In this document: positions 39,850 to 48,335 of the stretch, in pieces | How positions within the stretch are numbered: the first letter of the stretch is position 1 | How the letters are laid out: each line of letters begins with the position of its first letter | NCBI GenBank assembly: GCA_943788725.1 | Contig: CALSRJ010000003.1 | Location: forward strand, 558,001 to 622,000 | Origin: an uncultured Flavobacteriales bacterium | Lineage (GTDB): Bacteria; Bacteroidota; Bacteroidia; Flavobacteriales_G; Salibacteraceae | Length of the DNA: 64,000 nt | Reading direction: 5' to 3' | Translations under genes and position numbers: made by a program | The notes under the pieces: model-generated | Databases searched by the model: none | What the model was told of the DNA's origin: nothing | Seen by the model: only the letters and a program-made list of their open reading frames with translations

Positions 39850-41388
39850 TTAAAGAATCCCCTTCGGCAATGCCTTCATGGTCCAGGTTTTGAACTGCTT
39901 TGTCACGCTTACCTCGTCGTCTGGGTTGAAGTCCATGGTGATCCTCCAAGCGTTTTCAGGTTGAAATTCAATTTCCATGTGACTTGCGACCTGCTCTGCT
40001 ATGCGCTCTGAGCGCATGATGGTGATGCATTCGGTATTGAGGTTTGCGCTGCGTGGGTCCAGGTTGAAGGTGCCAATCACCGTGGTGTGTCCGTCGATCA
40101 CCATTCCTTTTGCGTGCAGCCCAAAGATGGGTTGATGATCCAATTCCTTTTGCAGTTCTCCAGTCATGATTTCCGTTCTCACTCTGGCGTCTGGTCTCCA
40201 TTCGTACACCTCTACTCCCGTTGCCAATATTGCTTCTCGATCGCTTTGGTAGGCACTGAAGGCCTGTACATTGTCCGTAGAAGCCAAGCTGTTGGTGAGG
40301 ATGCGAACCCGCACACCATGATCAATGGCGGACTTGAAGAGGGCGCGGCTTTGGTCTGTGGTGATGAGGTAGGGTGTTTGTATGTCGATGCTCGAAGTGG
40401 CCTTGAGGACGAGTGCTATCAACGCATCTGTGGTCACACCGCCCCCTTCCAAGCCTTCCTTTGCGCTGTTTTTACCTGCTGTATCAGCTATGAATTGGAC
40501 GTCGTTTAGCCAAACGATGTCTCCTGAAGCTTTGATTTCATCAATGGCTTGTGGTAGTCGATGGATCCGTTCGCGCACTTGTGGCCAAAAATTACTCGGG
40601 TCGCAGGCGTAAGCGTGCAGCCTTTCATACGTTGCCTCGTTGGCAATCGGTTTCGGCTGATCGGAAAGCTTGGCTACCGGAACGCTGAGTCTGTGCTTCC
40701 AAAAGCCCTCGAAGGATGCGGAAACATCTTCAACCACGCCACCGATCAGCAGCACATCGCGGTCGCGAAAATTGAAGTCGTGGTCGTAGTCGAAGTACTC
40801 ATCCGCGACATTTCTTCCGCCGGTTATGGCCACTTTTCCATCCACCGTAAAAGTCTTGTTGTGCATGCGTTGATTCGCACCTCGAAAGTCGGTTGCGAAG
40901 GCTTCAGCCTTTTCAACCAAGTTTTTTCCCAAGTTGACGCCTGGATTATAAATGCGGACATCAATGTTAGGATGGGCATCCATGATCAGTACATCTTCCA
41001 AACTGGCGTCGACCATGATATCGTCCACAAGAATCCTGACCTTAACCCCACGATCTGCAGCGCGCACTAAGTAGTCACAGGCAATCAATCCAACGTTGTC
41101 GGTCGAGAAGATGAAGTATTGAATATCAATGGTTTTCTCCGCGTATTCGCAAAGCCACGCTCGGATTACCATCGCCCCATCACCGTCTTCTAGAACATAC
41201 GCTCCCGTGCTGTCGGCCATTTGGTCTTGGAGGTCCACCAATGTGCCAGAAAGGCTTACGCTATCGTTTCGATGGATATGCATGCAAAAGTCGGTTTCAG
41301 GTCGTTCAGATTTGACGGTTTCCTGGTCCTGCTCTCCACAAGAGGAAAGCCCGGTGATAAGGACAAAGAGAATGCTGATGCGTTTCAA
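39850..41388 (-). CDS. Phospholipase D superfamily lipoprotein
   Basis: A 512-residue protein with two HxK(x4)D motifs: H176-K178-D183 (HNKTFTVDG, followed by ITGGRNVADEYF) and H425-K427-D432 (HAKGMVIDG, followed by IGTFNLDPRSANLNTE). The pair forms one active site that hydrolyses or transfers phosphatidyl groups, as in cardiolipin synthases. Unlike cytoplasmic-membrane ClsA types, it starts with a lipoprotein signal, MKRISILFVLITGLSSC (Cys17), and lacks two N-terminal transmembrane helices. It should act in the periplasm or at the outer membrane. Phospholipid remodelling is likely but a nuclease or toxin-like role is not excluded. Confidence 0.88.
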   Translation of the reverse strand: MKRISILFVLITGLSSCGEQDQETVKSERPETDFCMHIHRNDSVSLSGTLVDLQDQMADSTGAYVLEDGDGAMVIRAWLCEYAEKTIDIQYFIFSTDNVGLIACDYLVRAADRGVKVRILVDDIMVDASLEDVLIMDAHPNIDVRIYNPGVNLGKNLVEKAEAFATDFRGANQRMHNKTFTVDGKVAITGGRNVADEYFDYDHDFNFRDRDVLLIGGVVEDVSASFEGFWKHRLSVPVAKLSDQPKPIANEATYERLHAYACDPSNFWPQVRERIHRLPQAIDEIKASGDIVWLNDVQFIADTAGKNSAKEGLEGGGVTTDALIALVLKATSSIDIQTPYLITTDQSRALFKSAIDHGVRVRILTNSLASTDNVQAFSAYQSDREAILATGVEVYEWRPDARVRTEIMTGELQKELDHQPIFGLHAKGMVIDGHTTVIGTFNLDPRSANLNTECITIMRSERIAEQVASHMEIEFQPENAWRITMDFNPDDEVSVTKQFKTWTMKALPKGIL

Positions 41389-41450
41389 GGGGATCAGGTC
41401 TTCACAAAAAACGTTGTATCATTCAGAAAGGAAAGTGCGTCGCGATTCAT

Positions 41451-41870
41451 CTAGGATTTATTGGCAAAGTGCATCGCAATTCTTCCACCAAGCCACCCCA
41501 TGGGAATATAGGCTACCCCAATATCTGCAACGGCGAACCAAATGGGGCCTGGCAGGAGGTAATTCACTGTGATGCCACAAATGAGAAAAAGTCCGCCTAC
41601 AGAAAGCGCAAAGGTCATTTTATACGACGCAGCGATCAATCCAGCCAGGATTGCTCCGGCTAGTGTTCCCAACGCATGAGCCAGAAAAGGAAAAATGAAA
41701 TACTTGGCGCTCAAGCTGGGCAGTACTTCTGTCAAAGCATCCATGTCGTTCGGATCCACTCCTTCAATGGGTAAAACGGAACTACCCAACTGAATCAGGG
41801 CCATGTTGACGATGCTTCCACCGATCCAACCAAGGATAACGGCGAGTATATTTCTGGCAATGGGGTGCAT
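41451..41870 (-). CDS. Four-helix integral membrane protein, unknown function
   Basis: A 139-residue protein from the ATG at 41870 (MHPIARNILAVILGWIGGSI). Four hydrophobic segments are visible, at about residues 6-26, 56-78, 83-100 and 108-125. The loop between the first two has VLPIEGVDPNDMDALTEVLP, and Gly-rich faces (GTLAGAILAGLIA) suggest helix packing. Similar small membrane proteins occur widely in Flavobacteriales without assigned function. Confidence 0.7.
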   Translation of the reverse strand: MHPIARNILAVILGWIGGSIVNMALIQLGSSVLPIEGVDPNDMDALTEVLPSLSAKYFIFPFLAHALGTLAGAILAGLIAASYKMTFALSVGGLFLICGITVNYLLPGPIWFAVADIGVAYIPMGWLGGRIAMHFANKS

Positions 41871-41966
41871 AGGTATGAGGTTTGAGGTGGTCGAAAAATA
41901 TGAATTTTCTACAAGGGGCACTTCGTTTGACTCTGCATACTTTTCAGTGCAAGTAGTAAAAAGAGT

Positions 41967-42941
41967 CTATCGTTCAGTGTCGAGTTCTAAGATGACGTTT
42001 CCCTTTTTCTGACCGCTCTCCACGTAGGTATATCCTTCGCGTATTTCGGCAAGCGAATAGCTTCGGTCGATCAAGGGAGAGAAGGCTCCACTTTCTAGAT
42101 GATGCCGCATGGTTTCAAGCGTATTTGGAATATCTACGGGTACAGGGAAGATTACTTTCCGACCACCGAGTAAAGGGGTGACCAGCGCCAACCAAATGTT
42201 CTGCCAGTTGGGACCTAATTCCGTTGATATGTAGATGCCATCTGGTTTGAGGATCCGTCTGCATTCGAAGAACGTTCGCTTCCCCACAGCGTCGAAGACA
42301 TGAACGTAAACGGTATCCTGGGAGGTGATGTCGTCTTTCGTGTAATCAATCACCTCATCTGCACCCAGCGATTTAACCTTGTCTATGTATTCCGTGCTGC
42401 TGGTCGCTGTCACATGCAGCCCAGCAGCCTTCGCCAATTGGATGGCTGCTGAGCCGATGGCTCCGGTGCCGCCGTTGATAAGCACTTGGTCTCCCGGCTT
42501 CAGCGAAAACTTGTTCAGGAAATTCAAGGCGTAGTGTGCGCCTTCTAGCGAAGCCACTGCATTTTGAAAGGAGATGCTTTCAGGAATGCCAATCATGTGA
42601 AAGGAGGCCGGTACAACCAGGTATTCTGCCTGAGACGCTGTGTCACCCTGGTCGCTCAATCCCATGACGCGATCTCCGACCTTCCATTGGGCAACATTAG
42701 CTCCAATGGACTCTACGACTCCAGCGAAGTCGGTGCCGGGTGTCCTTTTTTTGGGTCTCGAAAGACCCGAAAAGGCTCTGATCAGGTATGGCTTTCCGCG
42801 AAGAATTCCACCGTCGGTACGATTGATGGTGGTGGCATGCACGCGAATGAGTACTTCACCTTTTTTTGGGCTGGGGGTGGGTACTTCTTCGATGGTGATC
42901 ACCTCAGGACCACCGTATTGATTTCTAATGGCTGCTTTCAT
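41967..42941 (-). CDS. MDR superfamily NAD(P)-dependent oxidoreductase
   Basis: A 324-residue quinone-oxidoreductase-like medium-chain dehydrogenase. The ATG at 42941 gives MKAAIRNQYGGPEVITIEEV. The GroES-like N-terminal domain includes GTDFAGVVESIG and WKVGDRVMG. The Rossmann domain has the nucleotide motif LINGGTGAIGSAAIQLAK, then TATSSTEYIDKVKSLGADEVIDY. The catalytic and structural zinc ligands of true alcohol dehydrogenases are missing, which points to a zinc-free, probably NADPH-dependent reductase of quinones or enones. It is monocistronic as far as visible. Confidence 0.88.
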   Translation of the reverse strand: MKAAIRNQYGGPEVITIEEVPTPSPKKGEVLIRVHATTINRTDGGILRGKPYLIRAFSGLSRPKKRTPGTDFAGVVESIGANVAQWKVGDRVMGLSDQGDTASQAEYLVVPASFHMIGIPESISFQNAVASLEGAHYALNFLNKFSLKPGDQVLINGGTGAIGSAAIQLAKAAGLHVTATSSTEYIDKVKSLGADEVIDYTKDDITSQDTVYVHVFDAVGKRTFFECRRILKPDGIYISTELGPNWQNIWLALVTPLLGGRKVIFPVPVDIPNTLETMRHHLESGAFSPLIDRSYSLAEIREGYTYVESGQKKGNVILELDTER

Positions 42942-43269
42942 GGGTATTGTACTGAATGCATTGCAATCAGGGCTTTGTGAGTGAAATCTTGCTATTTTTC
43001 GATCAAGGTCGTTCGACGAAAATACTACAAGAAGGAGCTGTTTCCAATGCGATCTCCGTGCGCTGAGCCTCAACGAATGAGTGTATTAGTTCTATGAGTG
43101 CAATGTACAATTCCAATGGCCCATGCATCGTTCGGAAAGCTTTGTATGTGAACGTCTACATTCTATGAAATAATGGCGGCGGGACTGAATAAAATAAAAA
43201 GAGCCCAGCGAATCCCTGGGCTCTTTCTCAACCGGCCGGCAATCCCGACCGCGTGCTATATGATTCGGT
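42942..43269. other. Spacer with one terminator, no gene
   Basis: This 328-nt stretch between the MDR gene and the ruined fasciclin-like gene has no coding sequence I can support. It holds the terminator at 43190-43226 and must contain the promoter of the MDR gene, but no clear TAnnTTTG is visible on the minus strand. Confidence 0.5.
43190..43226 (-). terminator. Terminator after the fasciclin-like remnant
   Basis: GAGCCCAG (43201-43208), 7-nt loop, CTGGGCTC (43216-43223), extended by A-T pairs. On the minus strand it is followed by TTTTTATTTTATT, so it serves the sorting-domain gene ending at 43270. Confidence 0.8.
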
Positions 43270-43709
43270 TTACAGCTTGATGAAGGTGCGCTGAGCAACT
43301 GCATCTTCCTTCTGCAAGCGAACGAAGTATGAACCCTGATCGAGGGTCGAAACTTCGATGGCATTCTTGTCAGAAACGAAACCTTGAAGGATCACGGCTC
43401 CTTTGATGTCAATGATTTCGTAGCGTGCATTGTTGAAATTGCTGATCATCAATACATTTACGGATGGGGCAGGGAAAACGTTCACATGTAAGATCTTCCA
43501 CATCAAGAAGAGGTAAGTGCAATCTGTCAAGCACGTGAACTACACCGGTGCCAGCTGAACTATCAGCGGAAGTAACGGTTGTTCCAAGAATATGAGACTT
43601 CAACCTTGTCAAGATTTCTCGAAGCCACTAGATCTGTCAAATTGGTGTCTAAAGCATCTGCCAAGTTTTTCGAATGCTTGGTAGGGCCTGTGTCCTCGTC
43701 AAATCAATT
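43270..43709 (-). pseudogene. Remnant of a fasciclin-like T9SS type A protein
   Basis: Only the 3' end of a larger gene is left, broken into several frames. The last frame (from about 43490 to the TAA at 43270) is a type A sorting domain: VNVFPAPSVNVLMISN, YEIIDIKGAVIL and GSYFVRLQ. In a different frame, just upstream, comes TSADSSAGTGVVHVLDRLHL with PLLDVEDLT, which matches the conserved H2 end of a FAS1 (fasciclin) domain. Further upstream, QAFEKL, ADALDTNLTDL and ILTRLKSHILGTTV lie in changing frames and also fit a FAS1 domain. No start or signal peptide exists, since the sulfurtransferase stop at 43710 comes first. FAS1 domains mediate surface adhesion. The 5' part is gone, so deletion plus decay is likely. 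Confidence 0.55.
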
Positions 43710-44528
43710 TCAATGGGTATTCCTGGACCACTCGCTCCAAGAACCAGGATACAGCTCAGCGATTTGACCAAAAGCATATGCCATGGCTAGTATTCCATGG
43801 CAGGCAGTAACTCCAGAACCGCAGTAAAAGACTACCTCTTCACCGTTGTCAATCCATGGAGCGTACAATGCGCTTAACTCCTGTGGAGACTTGAAGGTTC
43901 CATCTGCATTGAGGTTCTGCGTGTACGGTACATTGATAGCTCCAGGAATGTGCCCAGCCACGAGGTCAATCGGTTCGTGGACTCCATTGAATCGGTCAGC
44001 TTCGCGAACGTCGATCAGGGCAAGGTGGTGTTCCTTCCTTTCTTCTAATGCTCTCATAGACAGCAAGGGATATTGCCATTGAGAGGCAGGATAGGGTGCT
44101 TTCTCTATGGGGGACGCTTCTTTACTTGCTGTTAAGTTTCCGCCGGCGGCTTGCACCGCTTGATAACCCCCATCGATGACCCAAGTCTGCTCGTGCCCTA
44201 TTGCGCGTAACATCCACCAGCAGCGTGCGGCCGCAAGTGCTCCGTTGTTGCGATCGTATATCACCACTTTGGAGTTTGTGTCAATGCCAAACGTACCAAG
44301 CGTAGCGGCAAAAGACTCGACCGAAGGAAGTGGATGTCTTCCACCAAGGCTAGGGTCTGGCCCTATTTCAGAAAGTTGTGTGTTCAGGTTTATCCATTGC
44401 GCTCCTTCGATGTGCGATTTGGTGTATTCAGCGTAAGCCTCCTTACCAAAGGTCGCGTCCAATAAGACAAGGTCAGGATCGTCGACCATCGAAAGGAAGG
44501 AAACCGCAGAAAGTAGAGTTGAACTCAT
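43710..44528 (-). CDS. 3-mercaptopyruvate sulfurtransferase (tandem rhodanese)
   Basis: A 272-residue protein from the ATG at 44528, with two rhodanese domains. The first (about 5-130) is inactive-type, with VLLDATFGKEAY, HIEGAQWINLN and VVIYDRNNGALAAARCWW. The second (about 160-270) has the active loop YCGSGVTACHG with Cys236. CGSGVT is the signature of mercaptopyruvate-specific enzymes, whereas thiosulfate-specific rhodaneses have CRKGVT. It transfers sulfur from 3-mercaptopyruvate to thiols or cyanide in the cytoplasm. The DUF1853 gene upstream on the same strand ends 71 nt before its start, so they may be cotranscribed. Confidence 0.93.
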   Translation of the reverse strand: MSSTLLSAVSFLSMVDDPDLVLLDATFGKEAYAEYTKSHIEGAQWINLNTQLSEIGPDPSLGGRHPLPSVESFAATLGTFGIDTNSKVVIYDRNNGALAAARCWWMLRAIGHEQTWVIDGGYQAVQAAGGNLTASKEASPIEKAPYPASQWQYPLLSMRALEERKEHHLALIDVREADRFNGVHEPIDLVAGHIPGAINVPYTQNLNADGTFKSPQELSALYAPWIDNGEEVVFYCGSGVTACHGILAMAYAFGQIAELYPGSWSEWSRNTH

Positions 44529-44599
44529 GGTATTGCTGATTTGATAGACGGATGGCCAAAAATAATTTTCAACCTCAGGATGAAAGCCAAGCACTCAAT

Positions 44600-45514
44600 T
44601 TACCACCAAACAATAAAGGTTCGCTCTACCGAACCGTCTGGGTGTAAGGTCCAAACCATAGGGGAATATTTCTGCTGAAGTTGATTAGTAAGCTCACCAT
44701 CGATGCTTGAGCGTGCGTGCCAGGTTCGATTGTACATCGGGTCGATCAGCCATTCTTTGCGCTCGCATAAGTAATGCCGCTTGCCTTCATCTTTCCGAGC
44801 TAAGAATTCTTCTATTCGGCACCACGTTCCGATGATGGCCGATGGACGAATAGAAGGATCGCTTCCTTCGTACGATGAGGGAATGAACGCAAAGCCAGGA
44901 AGGGCCAATTGCTGCTCAGTCGTACCAGGGTCAATTTCGATTGCCTTCAAAAGCGGCAGTGCACGAGGATCATGGAGCAACGCAAATTGTTGATCGTACA
45001 GCTTTTTAACCTTGTGGGCTAAGTAATCGCGACGATTTGGACCCGTCCACTCTTCTCCTTGCTGTGCGTCAGGATCCAACAAGTACCACTTACAAGCCAT
45101 CTCTAGGTGCACCGTCTTTTGACGCTTAAGGTCTCGGTAGAAAAAATCGAATTCACCTAAGGTTCCTCCTTCCACAATGACTTGAACGTTATCTGCGATC
45201 AAATCGAAGTCCGGATGGGTGACCAGGTAATGCTTCATATAGGCCTCGGCGCATTTGCCGATGACCAATCCATCGGGAAGGATCGTTTCAAAAGACGGAA
45301 TGCTGGGGTCAAGGTCCATCTCAAACAGGGCAACCGTCGGATGCTCGACTTCAGCTAGAAGAGAAGTACACTGGTACAATCCCAAAGCACTCAACCGACC
45401 GATTTCTTCTGAAGTGAACATGTTGGCAAGATAGACATGTCTGGCGGTTGTTTCAAGTTCAGCTTTCGCATCTTCGATAACCAATGTTGGGTGTCCAGGG
45501 TGCTCGAATGCCAA
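44600..45514 (-). CDS. DUF1853 family protein
   Basis: A 304-residue protein that fits DUF1853. Recognisable blocks are LGEFDFFYRDLKRQKTVHLE, the following MACKWYLLD, GPNRRDYLAHKVKKLYDQQ and, near the end, SPMVWTLHPDG. The conserved acidic and basic residues around E-D/E-K (VHLEMACKWYL) recall nuclease-like folds, but no activity has been shown to my knowledge. No signal peptide or membrane segment. It may share an operon with the sulfurtransferase. Function unknown. Confidence 0.75.
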   Translation of the reverse strand: MAFEHPGHPTLVIEDAKAELETTARHVYLANMFTSEEIGRLSALGLYQCTSLLAEVEHPTVALFEMDLDPSIPSFETILPDGLVIGKCAEAYMKHYLVTHPDFDLIADNVQVIVEGGTLGEFDFFYRDLKRQKTVHLEMACKWYLLDPDAQQGEEWTGPNRRDYLAHKVKKLYDQQFALLHDPRALPLLKAIEIDPGTTEQQLALPGFAFIPSSYEGSDPSIRPSAIIGTWCRIEEFLARKDEGKRHYLCERKEWLIDPMYNRTWHARSSIDGELTNQLQQKYSPMVWTLHPDGSVERTFIVWW

Positions 45515-45630
45515 ACGGTTCTTTGATCCGCATCCTACTATTCCTAAACCAGACCATCGATCGAAGCGATGGATGCATCCTGAACCCCTTGCAGGTCATT
45601 CATGGAGGTGGACCTTATTTCCACCTGATC

Positions 45631-46251
45631 TTACAATAGGATCAATCCGATGATCGTGTAAGAACCAATATTGGCCACGGCATGGGATGTCCACCCAGGA
45701 ACGATGCTTCCATCCGCCAATTTTTCATTCAAGTACGCCGAAACCAGGGCCCCGATTCCAGAGAAGAAAAAGATGAAAAGGATGAAGAAGATATTGTCTG
45801 TGATGGTGATGAAAATCAGCAGGTGTACTATTCCAAAGATGGCAGCCTGCGTGAGGTTGCCCCATTTGAATCCAATCTAGGCGATGAGCCGCTTAGCAAT
45901 GAATCCTCTAAAGAACAGTTCTTCGGCAAAGGAGGTTTTGATCACTGCTATGAATAGAATACTGATAACGGTTGTCCAGTGCCAACCGAGCGCAGCAAAC
46001 TTGCCTGTAATCGTTTCGGGATCTGCTAATATGGATTTGAACTGCGGATCAACAGCTACTAGCACAAGTGGAGGGACGAGAAAAAGTAAGCTGGCAATTG
46101 CCGCGAGCGCATTGGCCTTGAAATTGGCTCGTTTGATGCCTAAAAACTCAAAGTAGGAAGATTGTTGTCTAAACCAAATGAGGTACACGAGACTTGGAAT
46201 GAGCGCAAAAACAATTACTTGCAATAGGCTGTTGAGGATGTCGCTTAACAT
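45631..46251 (-). pseudogene. CPBP-family intramembrane metalloprotease with in-frame amber codon
   Basis: From the ATG at 46251 the frame runs 124 codons to a TAG at 45879-45877, then stays open in the same frame for 81 more codons to a TAA at 45631. Both parts together give the full CPBP (Rce1-like) protein: motif 1 EELFFRG (Glu110, Glu111, Arg115) before the stop, and motif 2 FGIVHLL and motif 3 SHAVANIG after it. The sequence around the stop, FIAKRLIA-stop-IGFKWGNL, suggests the TAG replaced a TGG (Trp) codon. Transmembrane segments are intact on both sides. As read, the protein would lose its second and third metal-binding motifs. CPBP proteins cleave or process membrane substrates, or act in bacteriocin immunity. 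Confidence 0.82.
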
Positions 46252-46360
46252 GGTGGGTGAGATTACACTCTCAAAATTAAGCAATCAACAAATCAGAAAA
46301 TTCATTGCACATCCTGTTTCGTCGCACCGCATACCTCTTCAATCTATTACCTTCATCGCC

Positions 46361-47260
46361 ATGCGAATACTTCTTCTTTCATTACTACTCATGCTCGGTG
46401 CCTCAGCCCAAGCTCAGGAGGATTACCAAAACATTTTCAATCAACTCACCGAAGAGGGGAATTGGGAGGCCATTCCATCCCTCCTGCAAGGGTGGGAGTC
46501 CGCCAAGCCAAACGATGCTCAACTTTTCGTGGCAAAGTTCAATTACTACTTCCACGCATGTCGGAAAGAGATGATGCAGATGACCACCGAGGAGCCGACA
46601 GTTGAGCACATGGTGATCAATGATACCGCCACAGGAGAACCGGTCGGCTATATGTACAGCGCCTTGGTGTATGACGACTCCATCTTCAGCCTTGCAATGC
46701 AATCCATCGAAGCGGGTTTGAAGCTCTATCCAAAGCGTTTAGATATGCACTTCGGAAAGATCTATGTACTTCGAGAGAAAGGAGAAGTAGGTGAACACAT
46801 CAATGCCGTGTTGAAGGTGATTAGGCTCCATGAAAAGTATCACGATGAATGGCTATGGGCCAATGACGAACCTATCGAAGACATCAATGAAATGTTCACT
46901 GGATCCATGCAAGATTATTGCTACGCGCTCTTCAACATGGCAGAGCCGAGGATCGATGGCGTAGAGCAGATATCGGTGTTGATGACCCAGTTGTATCCCG
47001 CCGATGTGCGATTCTACTCGAACCTAGGCGCATGCAAACTGATGACTCAGGACTTTTCGTCTGCGCTTCAATTCTTCCTTGCTGCCAATGAAAAGCAGAA
47101 GAACGATGCAGTAGTATTGAGCAACATCGCTTACACCTATCTATTGCTCGAACAACCTGACAATGCGAAGCTTTACTACCAGCAGCTGGAAACGACAGGA
47201 GATGCGCAACAGGCGGCATTTGCGCGGGATCAAATCGATCAAATCGATGCGCGCAAGTAA
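46361..47260 (+). CDS. Exported TPR-repeat protein
   Basis: A 299-residue protein; the ATG at 46361 gives signal peptide MRILLLSLLLMLGASAQA. TPR-type helix pairs are visible near the N-terminus (YQNIFNQLTEEGNWEAIPSL) and clearly in the C-terminal part (VRFYSNLGACKLMTQDFSSA, then AVVLSNIAYTYLLLEQPDNA). The middle (residues about 75-200) is less regular. Probably a periplasmic scaffold; the partner is unknown. Divergent from the CPBP gene, with the two starts 110 nt apart. Confidence 0.75.
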   Translation: MRILLLSLLLMLGASAQAQEDYQNIFNQLTEEGNWEAIPSLLQGWESAKPNDAQLFVAKFNYYFHACRKEMMQMTTEEPTVEHMVINDTATGEPVGYMYSALVYDDSIFSLAMQSIEAGLKLYPKRLDMHFGKIYVLREKGEVGEHINAVLKVIRLHEKYHDEWLWANDEPIEDINEMFTGSMQDYCYALFNMAEPRIDGVEQISVLMTQLYPADVRFYSNLGACKLMTQDFSSALQFFLAANEKQKNDAVVLSNIAYTYLLLEQPDNAKLYYQQLETTGDAQQAAFARDQIDQIDARK

Positions 47261-47353
47261 TATCAATCCAAAGGCAAATTCTGATGCAGACGCTTAAAGC
47301 GTCCTCAGAAGAATCAAGGCAATAAGTACATTTACCGCTCACGTAAAACGGAT

Positions 47354-48334
47354 ATGAAAGAATACAAAGACGAAGTAGAGGCAGCAGATGATTTTGGAGT
47401 GAAAGTGAAGGCCTTAAAGGCGGAAGTTAACAAGGTGATAGTTGGACAAGAGGATGTGCTCAATGCATTGTTGACCTCTATCTTCAGCAATGGTCACTGC
47501 CTGCTTGTCGGCGTTCCGGGACTGGCAAAAACTTTACTCGTCAGCACCATCAGCGAGGCCTTAGGACTCAATTTTAGCCGAATCCAATTTACGCCAGACT
47601 TGATGCCTTCAGACATCATCGGTTCTGAGATCTTGGATGAGCATAGAAATTTCAAGTTCATCAAGGGCCCCATCTTCGCTAACATTATCCTAGCAGACGA
47701 GATCAACCGTACACCACCTAAAACCCAAAGTGCCCTGCTTGAAGCCATGCAGGAGCGGGTGGTTACTACAGCTGGACATCGCTATCCTCTTGAGGCGCCC
47801 TTCTTTGTGCTTGCTACGCAAAATCCGATTGAGCAGGAGGGAACCTATCCTTTGCCCGAAGCCCAACTCGATCGTTTTATGTTCAACATTTGGGTAGACT
47901 ACCCATCCTTTGAGGAGGAAGTTCAGATCGTGAAATCGACTACGGGAACGCACGTAGCGAAATTGAATAAGGTGATGTCTTCCGAGGAGATCCTCTTCTT
48001 TCAAAGCCTCGTGCGGCAAGTGCCTGTTCCGGATGGAGTGGTAGACTTCGCCGTAAAGCTCGCCAATTCTACGCGTCCTGCTAAAGACTACTCACCGCAG
48101 ATTACGAATGAATTTGTGAATTGGGGTGCCGGTCCGCGTGCGAGCCAATACCTTGTATTGGGGGCCAAATGCCACGCCCTTATGATGGGTAGGTATACCC
48201 CAGACAACGAAGATGTGCGTGCTGTTGCAACCAACGTTTTGCGTCACCGAATCGTTCGGAACTATAAAGCGGAAGCAGAAGGGGTGTCCACGGAGCACAT
48301 CATCAATGAACTGATGAAGCAGGCTCAGGCGTAG
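47354..48334 (+). CDS. MoxR family AAA+ ATPase
   Basis: A 326-residue cytoplasmic ATPase. Walker A is LLVGVPGLAKT, Walker B is IILADEINRTPPKTQSALLE with sensor 1 LATQNPIEQEGTYPLPEAQL, and the arginine finger lies in LDRFMF. The C-terminal lid domain follows. MoxR ATPases act as chaperones for cofactor insertion or complex assembly and normally sit beside DUF58/VWA and BatA-like genes; none is adjacent here. A near-consensus promoter element (TACATTTA, 47327-47334) lies 20 nt upstream of the ATG. It ends 1 nt from the convergent glycosyltransferase gene. Confidence 0.95.
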   Translation: MKEYKDEVEAADDFGVKVKALKAEVNKVIVGQEDVLNALLTSIFSNGHCLLVGVPGLAKTLLVSTISEALGLNFSRIQFTPDLMPSDIIGSEILDEHRNFKFIKGPIFANIILADEINRTPPKTQSALLEAMQERVVTTAGHRYPLEAPFFVLATQNPIEQEGTYPLPEAQLDRFMFNIWVDYPSFEEEVQIVKSTTGTHVAKLNKVMSSEEILFFQSLVRQVPVPDGVVDFAVKLANSTRPAKDYSPQITNEFVNWGAGPRASQYLVLGAKCHALMMGRYTPDNEDVRAVATNVLRHRIVRNYKAEAEGVSTEHIINELMKQAQA

Positions 48335-48335
48335 A

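Noticed and set aside
43092-43364. 90-codon minus-strand frame over the terminator region
   Set aside because: It reads through the terminator stem and overlaps the sorting-domain remnant in another frame.
45606-45625. Small hairpin downstream of the CPBP gene
   Set aside because: Seven-base stem without a T-run on the minus strand; not convincing as a terminator.
45877-45879. Amber codon read as pyrrolysine or by a changed genetic code
   Set aside because: TAG is used as a normal stop elsewhere here (for example yggS at 18626-18628), the position fits Trp, and no Pyl genes are seen.
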